A stretch of 64,000 nt of DNA from Hysterangium stoloniferum (taxonomy: Eukaryota > Basidiomycota > Agaricomycetes > Hysterangiales > Hysterangiaceae). Positions 22,140-34,973 of this stretch are shown piece by piece; within the stretch, counting starts at the first letter, position 1, and each line of letters begins with the position of its first letter. The notes under the pieces were generated by a model. The model searched no databases. It was not told the DNA's origin and saw only the letters and a program-made list of their open reading frames with translations. The translations under genes were made by a program, and so were the position numbers. The stretch is taken from contig WHVD01000031.1 of assembly GCA_015178975.1 (NCBI GenBank), positions 620,001 to 684,000 on the forward strand, read 5' to 3'.

Positions 22140-24033
22140 GGTCGATGTTCTGAAAGCGTACTTTGTGAATATGTGATTTTTCGAATATAGTATGAGATGA
22201 TCTGGAAAGATGCAGAGATATAGTGTCGGAGTATCGATCTTCAAATATGGGAGTTGTGTCCTTTGTCTCTGCTTGGGATGATACCTCTTCGGAAAGCTTG
22301 TTTCGGCCTTGAACTTGGATGAAAGCGTGCCTCTATTGAAGGGTCTGACACGTCTTCCCCCCCATTTTTTCCGAACTCTTACCGATGCCTTGAGTAATTT
22401 TTAGAAGAACTGTTCCAAAAAGCAAACCGTAGCTGGTAACGCAGTCGTTCGCTCGTCCAGGGTTATGATAAGCAGTACTCAGGTAGATAATATTTATTTC
22501 TCTACCTCCACCACTGCATATCCGTATTCTCTATCCGAATGTAAACTTACAGAAGGCACTTGCATCTTTCTCCCTATGTGGTTTTCAGAGGCTGCTAGTA
22601 ATAAGCTTCTATTCACATTGATATCTCGATATTGTAACTGGTGTCGCTCTCCATTTGTAAAATCAATTTTGGCTTTTAGCCAGTCTTTGAGGTTAATCGG
22701 TACAAGTCTGAGTTACTAGGGTACCCTGATGCCGGGATGGGAGTGCCGCCAAATAAATCACGCTGGGGGCTCAAGCACGGCCCCGGGCCCAGCGCGCCGA
22801 GGTCGTTGAACACGTCCCATAACGGGATTGGACACGGATGACAAAACTTACCGCTGAGAATCGTGAATTAAAACCAAGGAAGTGGGTTTCATCAAAAAAG
22901 GTTCAAACCTGAGTGCGACGCAGGGGTAACCTCAATCAAATTATAGCCACAACGAGACTGAGGGCAGAGAATATTGATAAACGAGGCCAGGACACCATTT
23001 GAACGCTACGAATACCGATATCAGCATATGACATGACACGACAACGAGACAACGTGAAGAAAGACAGATTTGGACTAGATCTGGACGGGTTGAAGTTAGT
23101 AAAGCGATTCGAATATGGTGTAGAGAGTGCTATATGTAAGGGGAAGGAAGGTGGGTTCGCAACATGTCATGTCATGTCATGTTGGTGGTAGAACTGCGCA
23201 TTGACGGACGATGAAATGGCGAGCGAGAGCTTGACGCATGATGCAAAGCGACTGCGAGACAAGGTATATCGAGAAATAAATAATGAAATGAAAAAGAAAT
23301 ACCATCAATGGTGGGGATAATGATTTTTTTTATTCTAAGAAAAGGAGTAGTCTAAGAATGAACAACAATTAATGATGCACAGTGATGGAATGGAACAGAG
23401 GGAGGGCAAAGGCAAAGGATATCACAAAAAGTGAGCAGCCAGGCGTTTGAAACATGTATGATGCAGGAAAGAAAGGGTGAAAAGGTAAGGAGCGTTGGCA
23501 GATCAGATCAGCCCTGTAATCAGGAGTCAAGGCACCAGCACGATGTGGTATGCGACGTGGGACACACTAGATGTCGTCAAATGTAAATGTAAGGGTAAGG
23601 GTAAGCGAGTGAGGGATGGCTGAGTGAGTTTTGATGGTGGGAGGATGTAATAAATAATGGCGGCTTGTCGGTGTGATGGGAGGTAAGGGACAAGGATTGT
23701 ACATATAATGACAGATAGGCATGCGTAAGCACAGAATAGACGACATGTTGGGGGGAGAAAGAAGCGGAAAATTGACTAAAGGAGAGGATAAAGATGGCAG
23801 AGAACGGGTGGGATGGGATACTGAAAGATAAGGCGGAGTTGGGCGTACAAAATAAGGCGAAAGGCGGGACATTCAAGAAATGACGGGGAAGGTAGGGCCT
23901 GACGGGTGTAATGGCAAGTGCAAGAATAGTCGGCGATCTCTAGATATGAAGTCGAACGCGGGACTAAGCAAAATAGTAAGAAGCTGCTTACGTTGGTCTC
24001 CCGTCTACCACGCTACCACGGACCATCCTACCC
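22140..24033. other. Intergenic, no gene recognised
   Basis: Host-like composition. It contains a short CATGT microsatellite (about 23164-23182) and purine-rich DNA at 23600-23880 that is probably the 3' flank of the following minus-strand gene. Short Pro/Ser-rich minus-strand frames at 23567-23876 look compositional. Confidence 0.4.
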
Positions 24034-25406
24034 TCAAAAGGGGTTTCCCGTCTTTGCTTTGCCCCTGCCGACATTATTACCCTCGCCTAATATAGCCTTA
24101 AAGGGATCGGAGGGCGGAAGTGGGAAGTGATCGACGTCAACTTCTGTGGCGACACTGCGGCGTTCATAGATGAATGATCTATTAGGGCGTGGAAGGGGAA
24201 GACGAACGTCGTTAGTATATGAAATGAGAGCGAAAATGACCCCAATCGCAATTAGAAGTGCAAAGACAAGGACATGCAGACTCACCCTTCTTCACTCCTT
24301 ATCGAGTGTTCTACGGGCGTGACAAGACCCTCACCCATGCTAAGTCTACTCCCCTTGCCAGAAACGGTGTCAACAATCAATGTGTCTTTCCAAGCTGACG
24401 GTGTACTCGATGGGGTCGTTTGGGAGGTGTTGTGCCGGGCATTAGTAGAATCCAATGCGGAAATGATGTCTTGCATGGCTTTCAACTCTCTCGCACGGGC
24501 TTGTTCGCTGGAGACGGGAACCTGGGGTTTGAGATTATACTGTGGATAGTACTGAGATTGGGGTTGGGACTGAGACTGGGGAGTAAGCTCGGAGTGGGAA
24601 TCCTTATCTTGTTCAGCATACGAATCGAAGACATGATGGTACTCGGAGCCTCGCTGAGACGCGTAATCACTTGGGGCGCTGGAGGCCATGCTGAGGTGGT
24701 TAGCATACTGCACGGCGGGGAAGGCAGAGAGACGGATGGACGGGGAACGGCGATCTGTTGCGTTGGATGGACTGCGGGAGTGTGGAGGGGAAGGAGAGTT
24801 AGGCGGGGAAGTGAATGGGTTGGGAATGTGGGATAGCGACGAGGCTGCTGCTGCTGGGACTGCTTCGGATGGGAGGGCGGGTAAGAATGGATTGGCAAAT
24901 TGGGAGGTTGATGCGGGCAGTCTTGGAGATGGGAGAGCGGAAGCGGAAGTGGGCGGGGCAGACGTTTCGAAGACAGTACGCATCGGAACATTGACCAGAG
25001 TTTTGTCGTTCTTGTTCTCCTGCAACTTTGTCCACGGTTTTCGGGAGCCCTTGCCTCCTCTGCGCTTCTGGTTCTTCCGTCTGTGCCTGAAGGTCATGAA
25101 GACGACAAGAAGGCTAGCAAGGAATATGAAAATCGCAACGATGATACCGATAAGGGTGCTTGTTGGGAGCTTGTTCGGGGATGTGCTGGGTGTTGTGGAC
25201 GATGTGGGAGTGTCGGATGGGGCGGTGGATGTGAAGGATGGGAGTAATGTAAGAGTTGTTGTTCCCAATACTGGTGCTGATAAGGCGGCGGTAACACCTA
25301 AAGGAAGACTTGGGTCGAGTAGGAGGGTGCTCGTTGGGGCAGCTGCTGAAGCCGCCGTCGATTCACCAGTAGGCGAATCTTGTCGAGGAAAATGTCGATT
25401 ATGCAT
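24034..25406 (-). CDS. Single-pass membrane protein with Ser/Thr-rich ectodomain
   Basis: Two exons, 25406-24286 and 24178-24034, with a 107-nt intron (GTGAGT, ATACTAAC branch site, CTAATAG). The product is about 421 residues. Residues ~1-80 are Ser/Thr/Pro-rich and likely glycosylated. One helix follows (STLIGIIVAIFIFLASLLVV), then a strongly basic stop-transfer stretch (RHRRKNQKRRGGKG) and a long Ser/Pro/Gln-rich cytosolic tail. There is no obvious cleavable signal, so it may be a type III anchored protein, unless an upstream exon exists. Similar layouts are common among uncharacterised mushroom proteins, sometimes discussed as wall sensors, which I cannot support here. A plus-strand frame (24688-25449) is an antisense shadow. 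Confidence 0.65.
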
Positions 25407-26996
25407 GAGAAAGAGTGTGAGTAATATTTTTTTTTTTTATATGTTATAACATATGTAGAAATGCCCAGGTGGTGGTCGCCGTGGTCAAAGTTCGAGGTCC
25501 GTGAGAAAATCACTCCCTTGCCGGTAACGACGTTGACATTCACGTGACTCATAACTTGATCCTGTCAAATCTTATTCCTAGATCTCATCAAAACCTATCA
25601 AAATTCTTCCCCATGGATCAGGCCTTGAAGGTTGAAATTTTGACTGTTCGGTAATAATCTCAACATGATCACAGTTGTAGCGTTACATAAGCTATCTTTG
25701 GTAAGCTAGAACGCAATAGTTCACTGGTCGTCGCTGAACCATGTGAAACGGAGACCGACCACATAGCCTCTCAGTGAAGGTTTATTACTCACTGAGACAT
25801 ATCTTTGTTACTTTACACTAGTAGCTCATTTACTGTTACTTCAGTTATATTTAGAACTGTGCCAATAATTTTAGCACTCAGTATATTTTGCACTAGGCTA
25901 CATAGTTCTGTGCAGTAGCTTAGTAATATTAATGCTTTGTGTTTGTGTTAGGACTGGAAAACCTGCCAGGTCCTGGACCTCCAGCCAAGTATCCCATATT
26001 TCACAACCATACCTGATACAAAGCCTTCAGTTGGCATTATAACTAAGGAAATAAGCATGAATGTCTCTACACCAACCTAAAGGTAGCCCAAGGTAGATTT
26101 TTTAGATGTAGGGCAAATTTTGAGGTTAGGACTATCTACATACATGACATGGTGGAGCCATAAATGCTAAGAGAGAACCTTGACTTCCGAGAGTCTCATC
26201 AGCCCATCCTACAAGATAAGTAATGCAAGTGCTCCAACCTGGTCAAATCCATAGTATTTCCACCCCCTTTAACATCCCAATCATCCTCTCCCTCTGAAGC
26301 CATATAATTATGACACTTTCTGTTCAACATCATATGTAGTTGACTCCAACCTGCTTGAATCCCTTTTGCTCAAGATGACATATTCTTGAGCATACTGCAA
26401 CATTCATGGGGAATATGCAAAAGGCAAAATGGGCAGATAAGAAACAAGACAGGGTGACTATAGGACAAAACAGGAACATGCATAGGGACATAATAAACCA
26501 GATGCCAATCAGGTTCAGGGGTAGATCAGGAGAAAGATCTTCAAGTGGCTAAAGCTCCAGGCCATCCAAGTGGAGCATAGTTGGTGAGTCATACTGTAAA
26601 AAAGAGATGGGGACATCTAAGGTGATCTTTCAGTTGTGGGCCATATTATGATAGAAGAGGCAGGAAGCTTCTTATCCAGACTTATTAAAATCAACTGACC
26701 CTCAAAAAATGTGGATCTGGAGCTTTCCCTGTATTGTATGTATAATACTCAAGGAACTGTTCTGTGCAATGCACTTCATTTATTCTTCAACTTCTCTTCT
26801 AAATAGTTAATAAATATGCTTCAAGGTGGTGCTGAAAATGAATTGATCTTCTCTTCACAGTTGGGTAACTTGTTCTCATCATTTGTGCTGTAGATACCCT
26901 GGCCCAAGCCTCCAATGAAGGCAATTGTCTTTTCAATCATGAAGAAGTCAGAGCAATTCTAGTAATGTTATCATGTAATGGTCTGGCTTCAATTTA
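25407..26996. other. Decayed repeats, no gene recognised
   Basis: From ~25900 the DNA becomes CpG-poor. A segment starting about 25948 (TGTTAGGACTGGAAAACC) resembles the 5' end of the beta-family LTR, so a decayed LTR fragment is likely. The stretch before 26996 is the left target flank of Tc1 C. Confidence 0.4.
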
Positions 26997-27134
26997 CAGT
27001 GACTCCAAAAACCCTTTCCATACTAACCCCAAATGTGGTGTGTGAAGCACACCACCTTACAGCATGGGAATTCCACTTATATTTGGTAGAGTCATACATA
27101 GTACATACCCTTGGCTACAGGATTGCTCCCTGGG

Positions 27135-27540
27135 TCATGTGATTTGGGCCACAGGGCGTAGAGATATGATCAATTTAAAACAGCAATACCATGGAAAGGG
27201 TATTTGTATATTATCAGTACTTGGTATAACCACCTTTTGCTTTAAGCACTGCCTGACCCCTTCTAGACATGCTTTCAAATGATTTCTGATGCTCCTCAAC
27301 TGGTATTCTATCCCACTCCACTTGAATGAACCCTTTCCCACAATTCATGGATTCCATTGGGGGAGTTTTCATGCTCTGCAAGCCTTTTCTTGAGACAAGC
27401 CCAGATATGTTCAATAGGATTCTGGAGACTGTGCAGGCCAAACCATAGTCCTGAATTCTTGCTCCTCTAGCCAGTTCTTGACCAGCCTGCAGGTATGCTT
27501 AAGATCATTATCCTGCTGAAAGATGATGTCAGGAGGGTTG
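27135..27540 (-). pseudogene. Tc1 C transposase, C-terminal fragment
   Basis: The minus strand shows WLEEQEFRTMVWPAQSPESY-like and then MSRRGQAVLKAKGGYTKY, the typical C-terminal end of a Tc1 transposase. The DLNPIE region is damaged. It is separated from the N-terminal half by the Gypsy insertion. Confidence 0.75.
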
Positions 27541-28284
27541 TGTTACGACCGTGTGGCAAGCCGACAGTCCCCGAGGTTATCAACCACCTATCAACGATTC
27601 AAGTCATCGCTAAAGTCCTCACATCAGAAGCCGTCGGTCCCCCGACACTGACGTATGCTTTCGCAGTGATCAAACTCTGTTTATGCCCCTGTCAAAATAT
27701 ACTCATACTATCTGGTTAAACTCTGATACATCCCTTTGTATTATGATGATCCGTTCTACTCTATGTTTCACACATGTCTATATATACTTGTAACTCTTGG
27801 ACTTTTTCCTTTTCTTGTAATCCCGCTCTCGGTTAATGCACGGCCTCCAAACTAATTGTAACCTTCCCGTTCCTAGTCAAGCTTATTTGTCAATACCGTT
27901 TTCTGCTCTTCTCCTAGTTAGTATCTTCTAGATGCTGAATACTTGTATATGAATCAGTTGTAGTTGTAGTTACTAGGCAATCAGAATATTGACTCAGAAT
28001 ACCCTCTTACACCTCCAAAAGTCTCATACTAAGTACTCCACTATCTGCCTTCGCGTGTGCTCACTCACTCTCGGCCCCCAACCCCTTGGCCCAACACTTC
28101 ACTTATCCTTCATTTCCAATCGGTAGTTTTGCTGAGAGATATCCGTTAGGACTAGTCTTCACCCGCCCGAAATTTAAGGACACCCAACAGATAACTGTGA
28201 GGGTGCAGCACATAAGCTGAAGCCAAGTCCTTCCGATCAGTCCCAATCAGCCCACCAACATTAGTCAGTTTTCAGTGCTTAACA
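27541..28284 (+). repeat. 5' LTR of the Gypsy element (family alpha)
   Basis: 744 bp, TGTTACGACC..GTGCTTAACA. It contains ACATAAGCTGAAGCCAAGTC near its 3' end. Confidence 0.95.
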
Positions 28285-28321
28285 GTATATTCTGATTTTA
28301 CACTCGCATTTTCCATTAATC

Positions 28322-29475
28322 ATGCCTCCGAGAAAAAAAGATGCCAAGCCAAGTGGCGAAGCAGAATCTTCCACTCTCAAGTCTCCTTTCCTGTATACAG
28401 CCCGAGCTACTCTGAGAACCCTGCAACCAGGAACCTCCGAAGAATCCCGCTTTGTGGAAATTACAGGTGATGCTGAAGAAGTTACTGAAGCAACTGAACC
28501 TGAAGCACCTGAAGGGGATAACCATCAATCAGCTCTGGAACCCGAACCAGAGGATGGTGACCAACCTGTACCTCAGGCCAGTGGTTCTAAGAAATCCACA
28601 AAACAAAAACTGGTTCTCGATCCTGACGAGACATGGGAATTATTCTCAGGTACCCTAGGATCCCTTAACAAATTCCTTAGAAACAATACCAAGGAAAAAG
28701 AACCTGGGCAAACCTGAGTCAACAAACCCGAACCATTTACCGGCTCAAACCCAAAGAAATTGCCGACATTTCTTATGCAATGTCGTTAGGGTTTAAAGGC
28801 AAATTTTGCACTCTCTTACCTTAAGGACTCCACAACAGCCTGGTTTGAACCCGCATTCTCCAGCCTCACCTCCGAAGATCCCGACTGGCTCCACAATTGG
28901 GATGCCTTTGTTGAGGAACTCAAAACAAACTTCAGTCCCTATGACCAAACTGGCGATGCTAAAACCATGCTTTCTAATCTCAAAATGAAAGACACCCAGT
29001 GCATCACCGATTACATCGTCCAGTTCAACAACCTCACCACACGTTGTGACTGGGGCAATTCGGCCCTTCATTACCAGTTTTACTCTGGCCTTCTGTCTGG
29101 CCTGAAAGACGAAGTTTCCAAAGGAGAGACCAGCAAACCAAAGACTCTCCCCCTCATGCATCTAAAGGCCCAAAACACGGATGCCTGATACTGGGAATGA
29201 TGTTCGGAAATTAGTTGCAAAAACCCATCAAACAAAAAATCATCGGACAATAAGAATGCCAACAAGTCTGGTAATCAAAACACCAACAATAGGCAAGGGC
29301 AAACAGTCAAATAAGCCTCAAGATAAAGACAAACCCGACTTAACTGACAAACTCAGCTCCAACGGCAAACTCCTACCAGAGGAAAAGCAACATTGAATGG
29401 ACAACAACCTTTGCTTGTTGTGCGCAGATCCTGGACACCGAGTCGCTGCATGCCCAAAGGCCACAAAAGCCTGAT
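28322..29475 (+). pseudogene. gag (capsid and zinc knuckle), frameshifted
   Basis: The N-terminal part (28322-28717, MPPRKKDAKPSGE..) ends at a TGA. A retrotransposon gag region follows in other frames: DSTTAWFEPAFSSL, DWLHNWDAFVEELKTNFSPY and CITDYIVQFNNLTTRCDW. A CCHC zinc knuckle (CLLCADPGHRVAAC, pattern C-x2-C-x4-H-x4-C) lies at about 29413-29455. The product would package the element RNA. At least two frame changes and stops make it non-functional. Confidence 0.85.
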
Positions 29476-29682
29476 CGGCCAATACGGCCATGACCTCACA
29501 ACCGGCTAAGCTGGCTGCTGAGTCAAAAAAAGATTAAGCAACTCTCTGGATTCCATGCAGTTGGAGAGTTGCATTGAATCTCCCCGGACACCGGAAAATT
29601 GTCATCTTAACGGATCTGCCCTGTATGATCCTAATTCCTTGTTTATAAATCTTACTTCAGAGCCCCTCGGGAGTCTCACCTT

Positions 29683-29960
29683 TTGAGCTCTCATAGATTC
29701 AGGTTCAACCCATTGTTTTATAGATACAAGTTTTTCCCAAAAAAATCAGTTAAAAACCTATGCAATAGATCCGATTCTGCTCCGACTCTTCGATGGTACC
29801 TCAAACTCTGTAATCTCACAAGCCTGCGAACTCCAACTTCAGTTCCCATGTGGAACCTTTCAGACAGTTATGTTTTTTGTAACACAGTTGGACCCGAGCT
29901 GCTCTGTGGTTCTAGGATATAACTGGCTCACCCACTACAATCCGTGGATTGATTGGGTAT
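29683..29960 (+). pseudogene. Retroviral-type aspartic protease remnant
   Basis: The active-site stretch LIDSGSTHCFID starts near 29690. VVLGYNWLTHYNPWIDW lies at about 29910-29955. They are not in one frame. It sits in the expected place between gag and reverse transcriptase. Confidence 0.75.
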
Positions 29961-29986
29961 TGGGCAGTATCCATTTCTGAACCCCA

Positions 29987-31351
29987 TTGGCACCCGATAC
30001 GACTGGTCTGTTTCCGCCTGTTTCAGCAAATATGGCCTCTACGGCACCTCTGGCCCCTGTGGCAAATCCAAGCTCTCTGCCACCCGTCTGTCTAATAAAT
30101 GCCGCAGCTTTTATGAGAGCCATCAAGTTGGATGGCTCCCGAGCATTTACAGTCAATCTTAAAGTTGATGAAGTCACTGGTCGCTTTGCATCCCCAGTGA
30201 CCGAACCGATTGCAGATTTGGAAGGTGTTCCAGAAAAATACCATGAATTTGCAGATGTCTTCAGTAAACAAAAAGCTGATCGACTTGCCCCTCACAGGCC
30301 TTATGATTTGAAAATTGATATTGAAGATGGTTCACATCCACCCCTTGGCCCAGTTTATCCTCTCTCGCAGTCCGAGTTATTGGCTATCCGAGTTTTCTTG
30401 GATGAACATTTGGCTATAGGATTTATCTGACCCTCAAAGTCTCCTTATGGAGCCCCTGTCCTATTCGTTCGAAAAAAGGATGGTTCCCTTCGACTTTGCG
30501 TTGACTTTCAAGGACTAAATGCGATCACTTGAAAAGATAAGTACCCATTACCACTAATCTCTGATTTACTTGATGTTCCTCGAAAGGCCCAAATTTATAC
30601 AAAGATAGACCTCAAGCACACCTATCATTTGGTTCAGATCGCCGAAGGTGATGAATGGAAAACAACTTTTCGCACTCGCTATGGCTCCTTCAAATGGTTA
30701 GTGATCCCCTTTGGCCTCACCAACGCCCCGTCGGTCTTTCAATGTTTTATCAATGATGTCTTTTCCGACCTCCTCGACATCTTTGTCATTGTGTACTTAG
30801 ATGACATTCTCATATTCTCCGAAGACCCTACACTTCATGATGAACATGTTCGTGAAGTTCTCCAAAGACTCTGAAAACATGGTCTTTTTGCGAATGGGAA
30901 AAAATGTTCTTTTGATGTCGACACAGTTGAATATTTAGGTTTCATGATGGGACCTGATGGTCTCCACATGGATGACTCAAAAATTCAAGTCATTCAAGAT
31001 TGGCCGGAACCCCGAAAGGTTAAAGATATTCAGTCCTTTTTAGGCTTTGCCAATTTTTATTGTCGTTTCATTCACAACTACTCAAAAATTACCGTTACGC
31101 TCACTCATCTTACTCATAAAGATGCCCCGTGGAATTTCTCTAAGGAATGCCGAATGGCATTCTGAGAATTGAAAAGTGCGTTTACATCTGCTCCTATTTT
31201 GTCACACTGGAAGCCCGATGTTCAACTCATTGTGGAAACTGATGCCTCGGACTATGCGCTTGCTGCAATATTGTCCATTTTGGACACCGATGGGGAAGTA
31301 CACCCAGTAGCCTTTTTGTCTCGATTTCTGAAGGTCATACAGCAATCCTAG
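29987..31351 (+). pseudogene. Reverse transcriptase, five domain blocks with TGA stops
   Basis: One continuous frame broken by TGA at 30428, 30530, 30872 and 31163. Motifs in order are [64 protein letters not shown] and YLDDILIF (the catalytic Asp pair, ~30796). These are followed by LGFANFYCRFI and the start of the RNase H region ([16 protein letters not shown]). Each TGA stands where related elements have Arg, so CGA to TGA is the likely cause. RNase H then stops at a deletion joint near 31340-31355. Confidence 0.9.
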
Positions 31352-31353
31352 TT

Positions 31354-32382
31354 GTTGTGGATCGGCTCACAAAGCAAAGTATTTTCATTCCAACATACAA
31401 CACGATAACATCTGTACAGTTAGCTGAATTATTTGTCACCCATGTATTTTCCAAGCACGGCATTCCATCGCATGTCACATCTGATCGCAGATCCGAGTTT
31501 GTCTCTCACTTTTTTAGGTCACTCAGAAAAGCACTAGACATGAAGTTACACTTCACTTCCAGCTATCACCCAGAAGGTGACAGCCAAACTGAATGCATGA
31601 ATCAAACTTTGGAACAGTACATTCATGTCTATTGTAATTATCAACAAGACAATTGGAAATCACTACTACCGCTAGCCGAATTCACATATAACAACACACC
31701 GAATGCCACTACTGGCATTTCACCTTTCTTCGCAAACAAAGGCTACAACCCCAATATTGCAATCCACCCGGAATGTGATCTCACATCTGCCTGTGCTCAA
31801 GACTTTGTTACAAACCTTGACAAGCTACATCAAGAACTTCGTAAAACTATCGCAATGACCCAAGAACGACACCAACGGTCTGCAGATAAGAATCGACTTC
31901 CACCTCCTGATTTCAAGATCGGAGACCGAGTATTCATTAAAGCCGAGTTTTTCTGAATTACTAGACCCTCTAAGAAGCTCTCTGAAAAATATTTAGGTCC
32001 TTTTGAAGTTATAGCACAAGCCGGCACACTTTCATGGACACTTTGGCTTCCCGACAACATGTGTGCAGTGCACCCGGTATTTCACATATCTATGTTAGAA
32101 CCATGTGTTGCTAACAAAATACCGGATTGCATACAACCACCACCGCCACCCGTGATCATTGATAGAGAACCCAAATTTGAGATATCGGAGATCCTAGACT
32201 CAAAAATCGACAATTGCCAACGCTCATGCAAATTACTTTATTTGGTTAAATGGGCTGGCTATGAAGGTACAGACGAAGAAACTTTGTGGATCCTAGCTAC
32301 AGAGCTCGGCAATGCCTCAGAAATTGTTTTAGGGTTTCACCAAGCCTATCTGAATAAACCCGGTCCTCTAAATTCTTTATAG
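31354..32382 (+). pseudogene. Integrase core and chromodomain
   Basis: The zinc-binding N terminus of integrase is deleted. The core starts at [18 protein letters not shown] (first Asp) and continues with HVTSDRRSEFVSHFF (second Asp) and YHPEGDSQTECMNQTLEQY (Glu). After an in-frame TGA (31954) comes a tail with KKLSEKYLGPFEVI and HPVFHISMLEPCV, ending in a chromodomain (LYLVKWAGYEGTDEETLW), which in such elements guides insertion to marked chromatin. Confidence 0.9.
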
Positions 32383-32913
32383 GTCTCTCATGTGGTACCG
32401 GACCTTTCCCGACTATGCCTTATGTTTTCACGCTTTGTTTGTTTTGTTTTAAAATCCTTATATTTTGACTATCTAAAGGTATCCTCCACAACTTCTCCTT
32501 CCTCCCTGGCTTCTGAGCCTCCCCCCTCACTGATGGCCACTGATACCTCTTCACCGACCTTTTCTGATACCTCAACACCAGGCCCAATTCCGTGGCAACT
32601 CAACACCTCTAAATACTGCTCAAGTTGCCCTCCAAGGGACTCTATAATGCTGGTTTGTTTCTCCAGCCTGACACCCAAAAGTCGCAACTGCTCAGTCATG
32701 AGCCCTTGTTGTCATAGCGTCTCAAATCGGTACTGAGTCATTTCTGAAAAATAGGTGCACATGAGGCGGTTTTGCTCCTCTAACACATTGGCCTGCCGTT
32801 CTTGGTAGGACCCATTTCTGTCGGCATCCGGGAATACACATCCAAGTTTTTGGTTGGTGCACTCTTGACAGGTGTGGCCCCGACCACTTGCCCAAGGATG
32901 GCAAGTCTGACCC

Positions 32914-34973
32914 TGTTATGTATTTCTAAGCTTTTTCTGATTTTTTAAACAATTTCCCCTAACAAATTGCGAAAAAAAATATTTAAATGTAATTATATCG
33001 CGACGACAAAATTGTACTATATTTCCTTGATTTACCCTGAATTTATACAATTTATGTTGTATTTTTAACATATAAATTAAGCAAGTTATTAAATTTTTAT
33101 CTTTTATTCTATTTTGATTAATATGTCGGTGACTCAGCGCTTAGTCACAACACGCGAAAAGATCATGTGATATTCACATGGTATTTCAAACTCCGACGCC
33201 GACAAAACGCGATTTGAAATACTTGCGCATTATCAAGGCGAAATATATATATTTTTATATTATTATAATAAAATATTATATTTATAACTAACTAAAAGTA
33301 AATATAATAATTATATAATAATATAAAACCGGCCTGGCGTTTATTACACGGCGCGCGGGAAAATCGTCACAACGAGTGACAACCGTCACAACAGGTGACA
33401 GTTGTCACGAGGGCGCGCGACGGTCACAGAGGCGCGCGACGGTCACAGAGGTGTGCGACGGTCACAGAGGCGCGCGACGGTCACAGAGGCGCGAGACTGT
33501 CACAAAGGCGCGCGACGGTCACAGAGGCGCGCGATTGTCACAAAGGCGCGCGACGGTCACACAGGCGCGCGACGGTCACAACGCGTGACAGTCACAAGAC
33601 GCGAAGGGTGTCATGCGCGCGCACAGGCGCGAGAGCATTATGTCATCATATATGCTACTGCAACAAAAACAGGAAACTCTCTGGAACATTCCAGTGGCTT
33701 CCAATGGAACATTAGTTAATAGATACTAATATTAGATAGAATATTGTAGAATATTCTATAAAATTCTACAATGTTCCATTATGCCAAGAATATTCTATAG
33801 TGTCTTAGAAGTAGTTAGAACCTTCCACAATGCTCTAGAAAATTCTAGAAAATTCTAAATGACATCACTCCTCCCAGAATGACATCATTAAATCTTCTAG
33901 AATCTTCTAAATGTCTCAGACTAAAATGTATATAAGGAGCTCAGCTCCAGCCTTGAATAAAAAATCAATCATATCATCACATCAATCCACCACATCTGTG
34001 TGTGTCACTGCAGCAAGCAGGCTACTCCACCCCAATCTGGGCAGTTGGACATCTCATTCCACCTCTATCTGAGCTGTTGGAAACCCTTGCCACCTCTATC
34101 AGAGTTGTTGGCCCAATCAGATCCCTTGTCACCTCAATCTGAGCTGTTAACTGATCTGCTGTTCCCCCTGTCACCTCAATCTGAGTTGTTGACTTTTGTT
34201 CCCCCTTGCCACTTCTTAATTGAATAGTTGGCTATCTTTTACATATTATTTCCACTTCAGTTAGAGTTGTTGGTTATCAACTAATAATATATAAATAATC
34301 TTACACTATAGTCATCTCTTAATTGAGTATTTGATTATTAGTTTTCTCTACATTGTTATTTGTAGTTTAAGACTTCAGTCACCTCTAGTTGAGTAATTTG
34401 ACTGTTTATTACATTGCAAATAATCCCATTCCTTTGTTCATTTATTGTGAATCAGTAAAGCATATTCACATAAACAAATACTGAGAATATCCTTGCAGAA
34501 TCCTTAAGACTACATTAAGATCCTGATAAGTTAATATCACAGTAGACCTTGTAGGTTAGTGTAAATAAAGCATATATTAGCCAAATAGTGTTTTATTCTA
34601 TATCTAATCTTTTGACCTGTTTATAAATATTTTTACTGTTTGATAAATAGTGTAAAATATATATAAACTAGCTAGCATTGAAGTTAAATCTAGCTTTGGA
34701 ATCAGTAAATTGTTATTCTTATTTTAGTAGTTGTTATCACAGAAAAAGAACAAGCTTGCACAAGCAGCTCTCAAAACCTTCTTTGCGAAGTAGGGTGCAT
34801 ATATTCAAGTAAACTCTTGACTTCAGGGGTTCTAAGTCTATTTAGGCTGCCACTGATTAATATCAAATACTTAAATTATTTTATCTTGCAGTGAATTGAG
34901 TATTTGCACATTTTGATAGAGCATTGGACTCCTTTTTCGGAAAATAGTATTAAAATAAGGCTAATACATTACA
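32914..34973. mobile_element. 2.06-kb LTR-like element (family epsilon) nested in the Gypsy element
   Basis: Begins TGTTATGTATTTC and ends GCTAATACATTACA, so the tips are an 11-bp near-perfect inverse pair starting TG and ending CA. The 5-bp duplication GACCC is at 32909-32913 and 34974-34978. It has no open frame with homology. It may be a long solo LTR. It contains a GC-rich minisatellite at 33366-33605 in otherwise AT-rich DNA. Confidence 0.85.
33366..33605 (+). repeat. GC-rich 19-bp minisatellite
   Basis: About eleven units of GGCGCGCGACGGTCACAGA and variants (CACAAAGGC, GTGTGC, GATTGTC). The unit is 19 bp, so all three frames stay open and yield repetitive shadows that are not genes. 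The CpG density is very high, in contrast to the decayed surroundings. Confidence 0.9.

Noticed and set aside
24688-25449. Plus-strand frame of 253 codons
   Set aside because: Antisense to the spliced membrane protein gene. The composition is the mirror of Ser/Pro-rich coding DNA.
33376-33719. Arg-rich open frames in three registers
   Set aside because: Product of the 19-bp GC-rich minisatellite.
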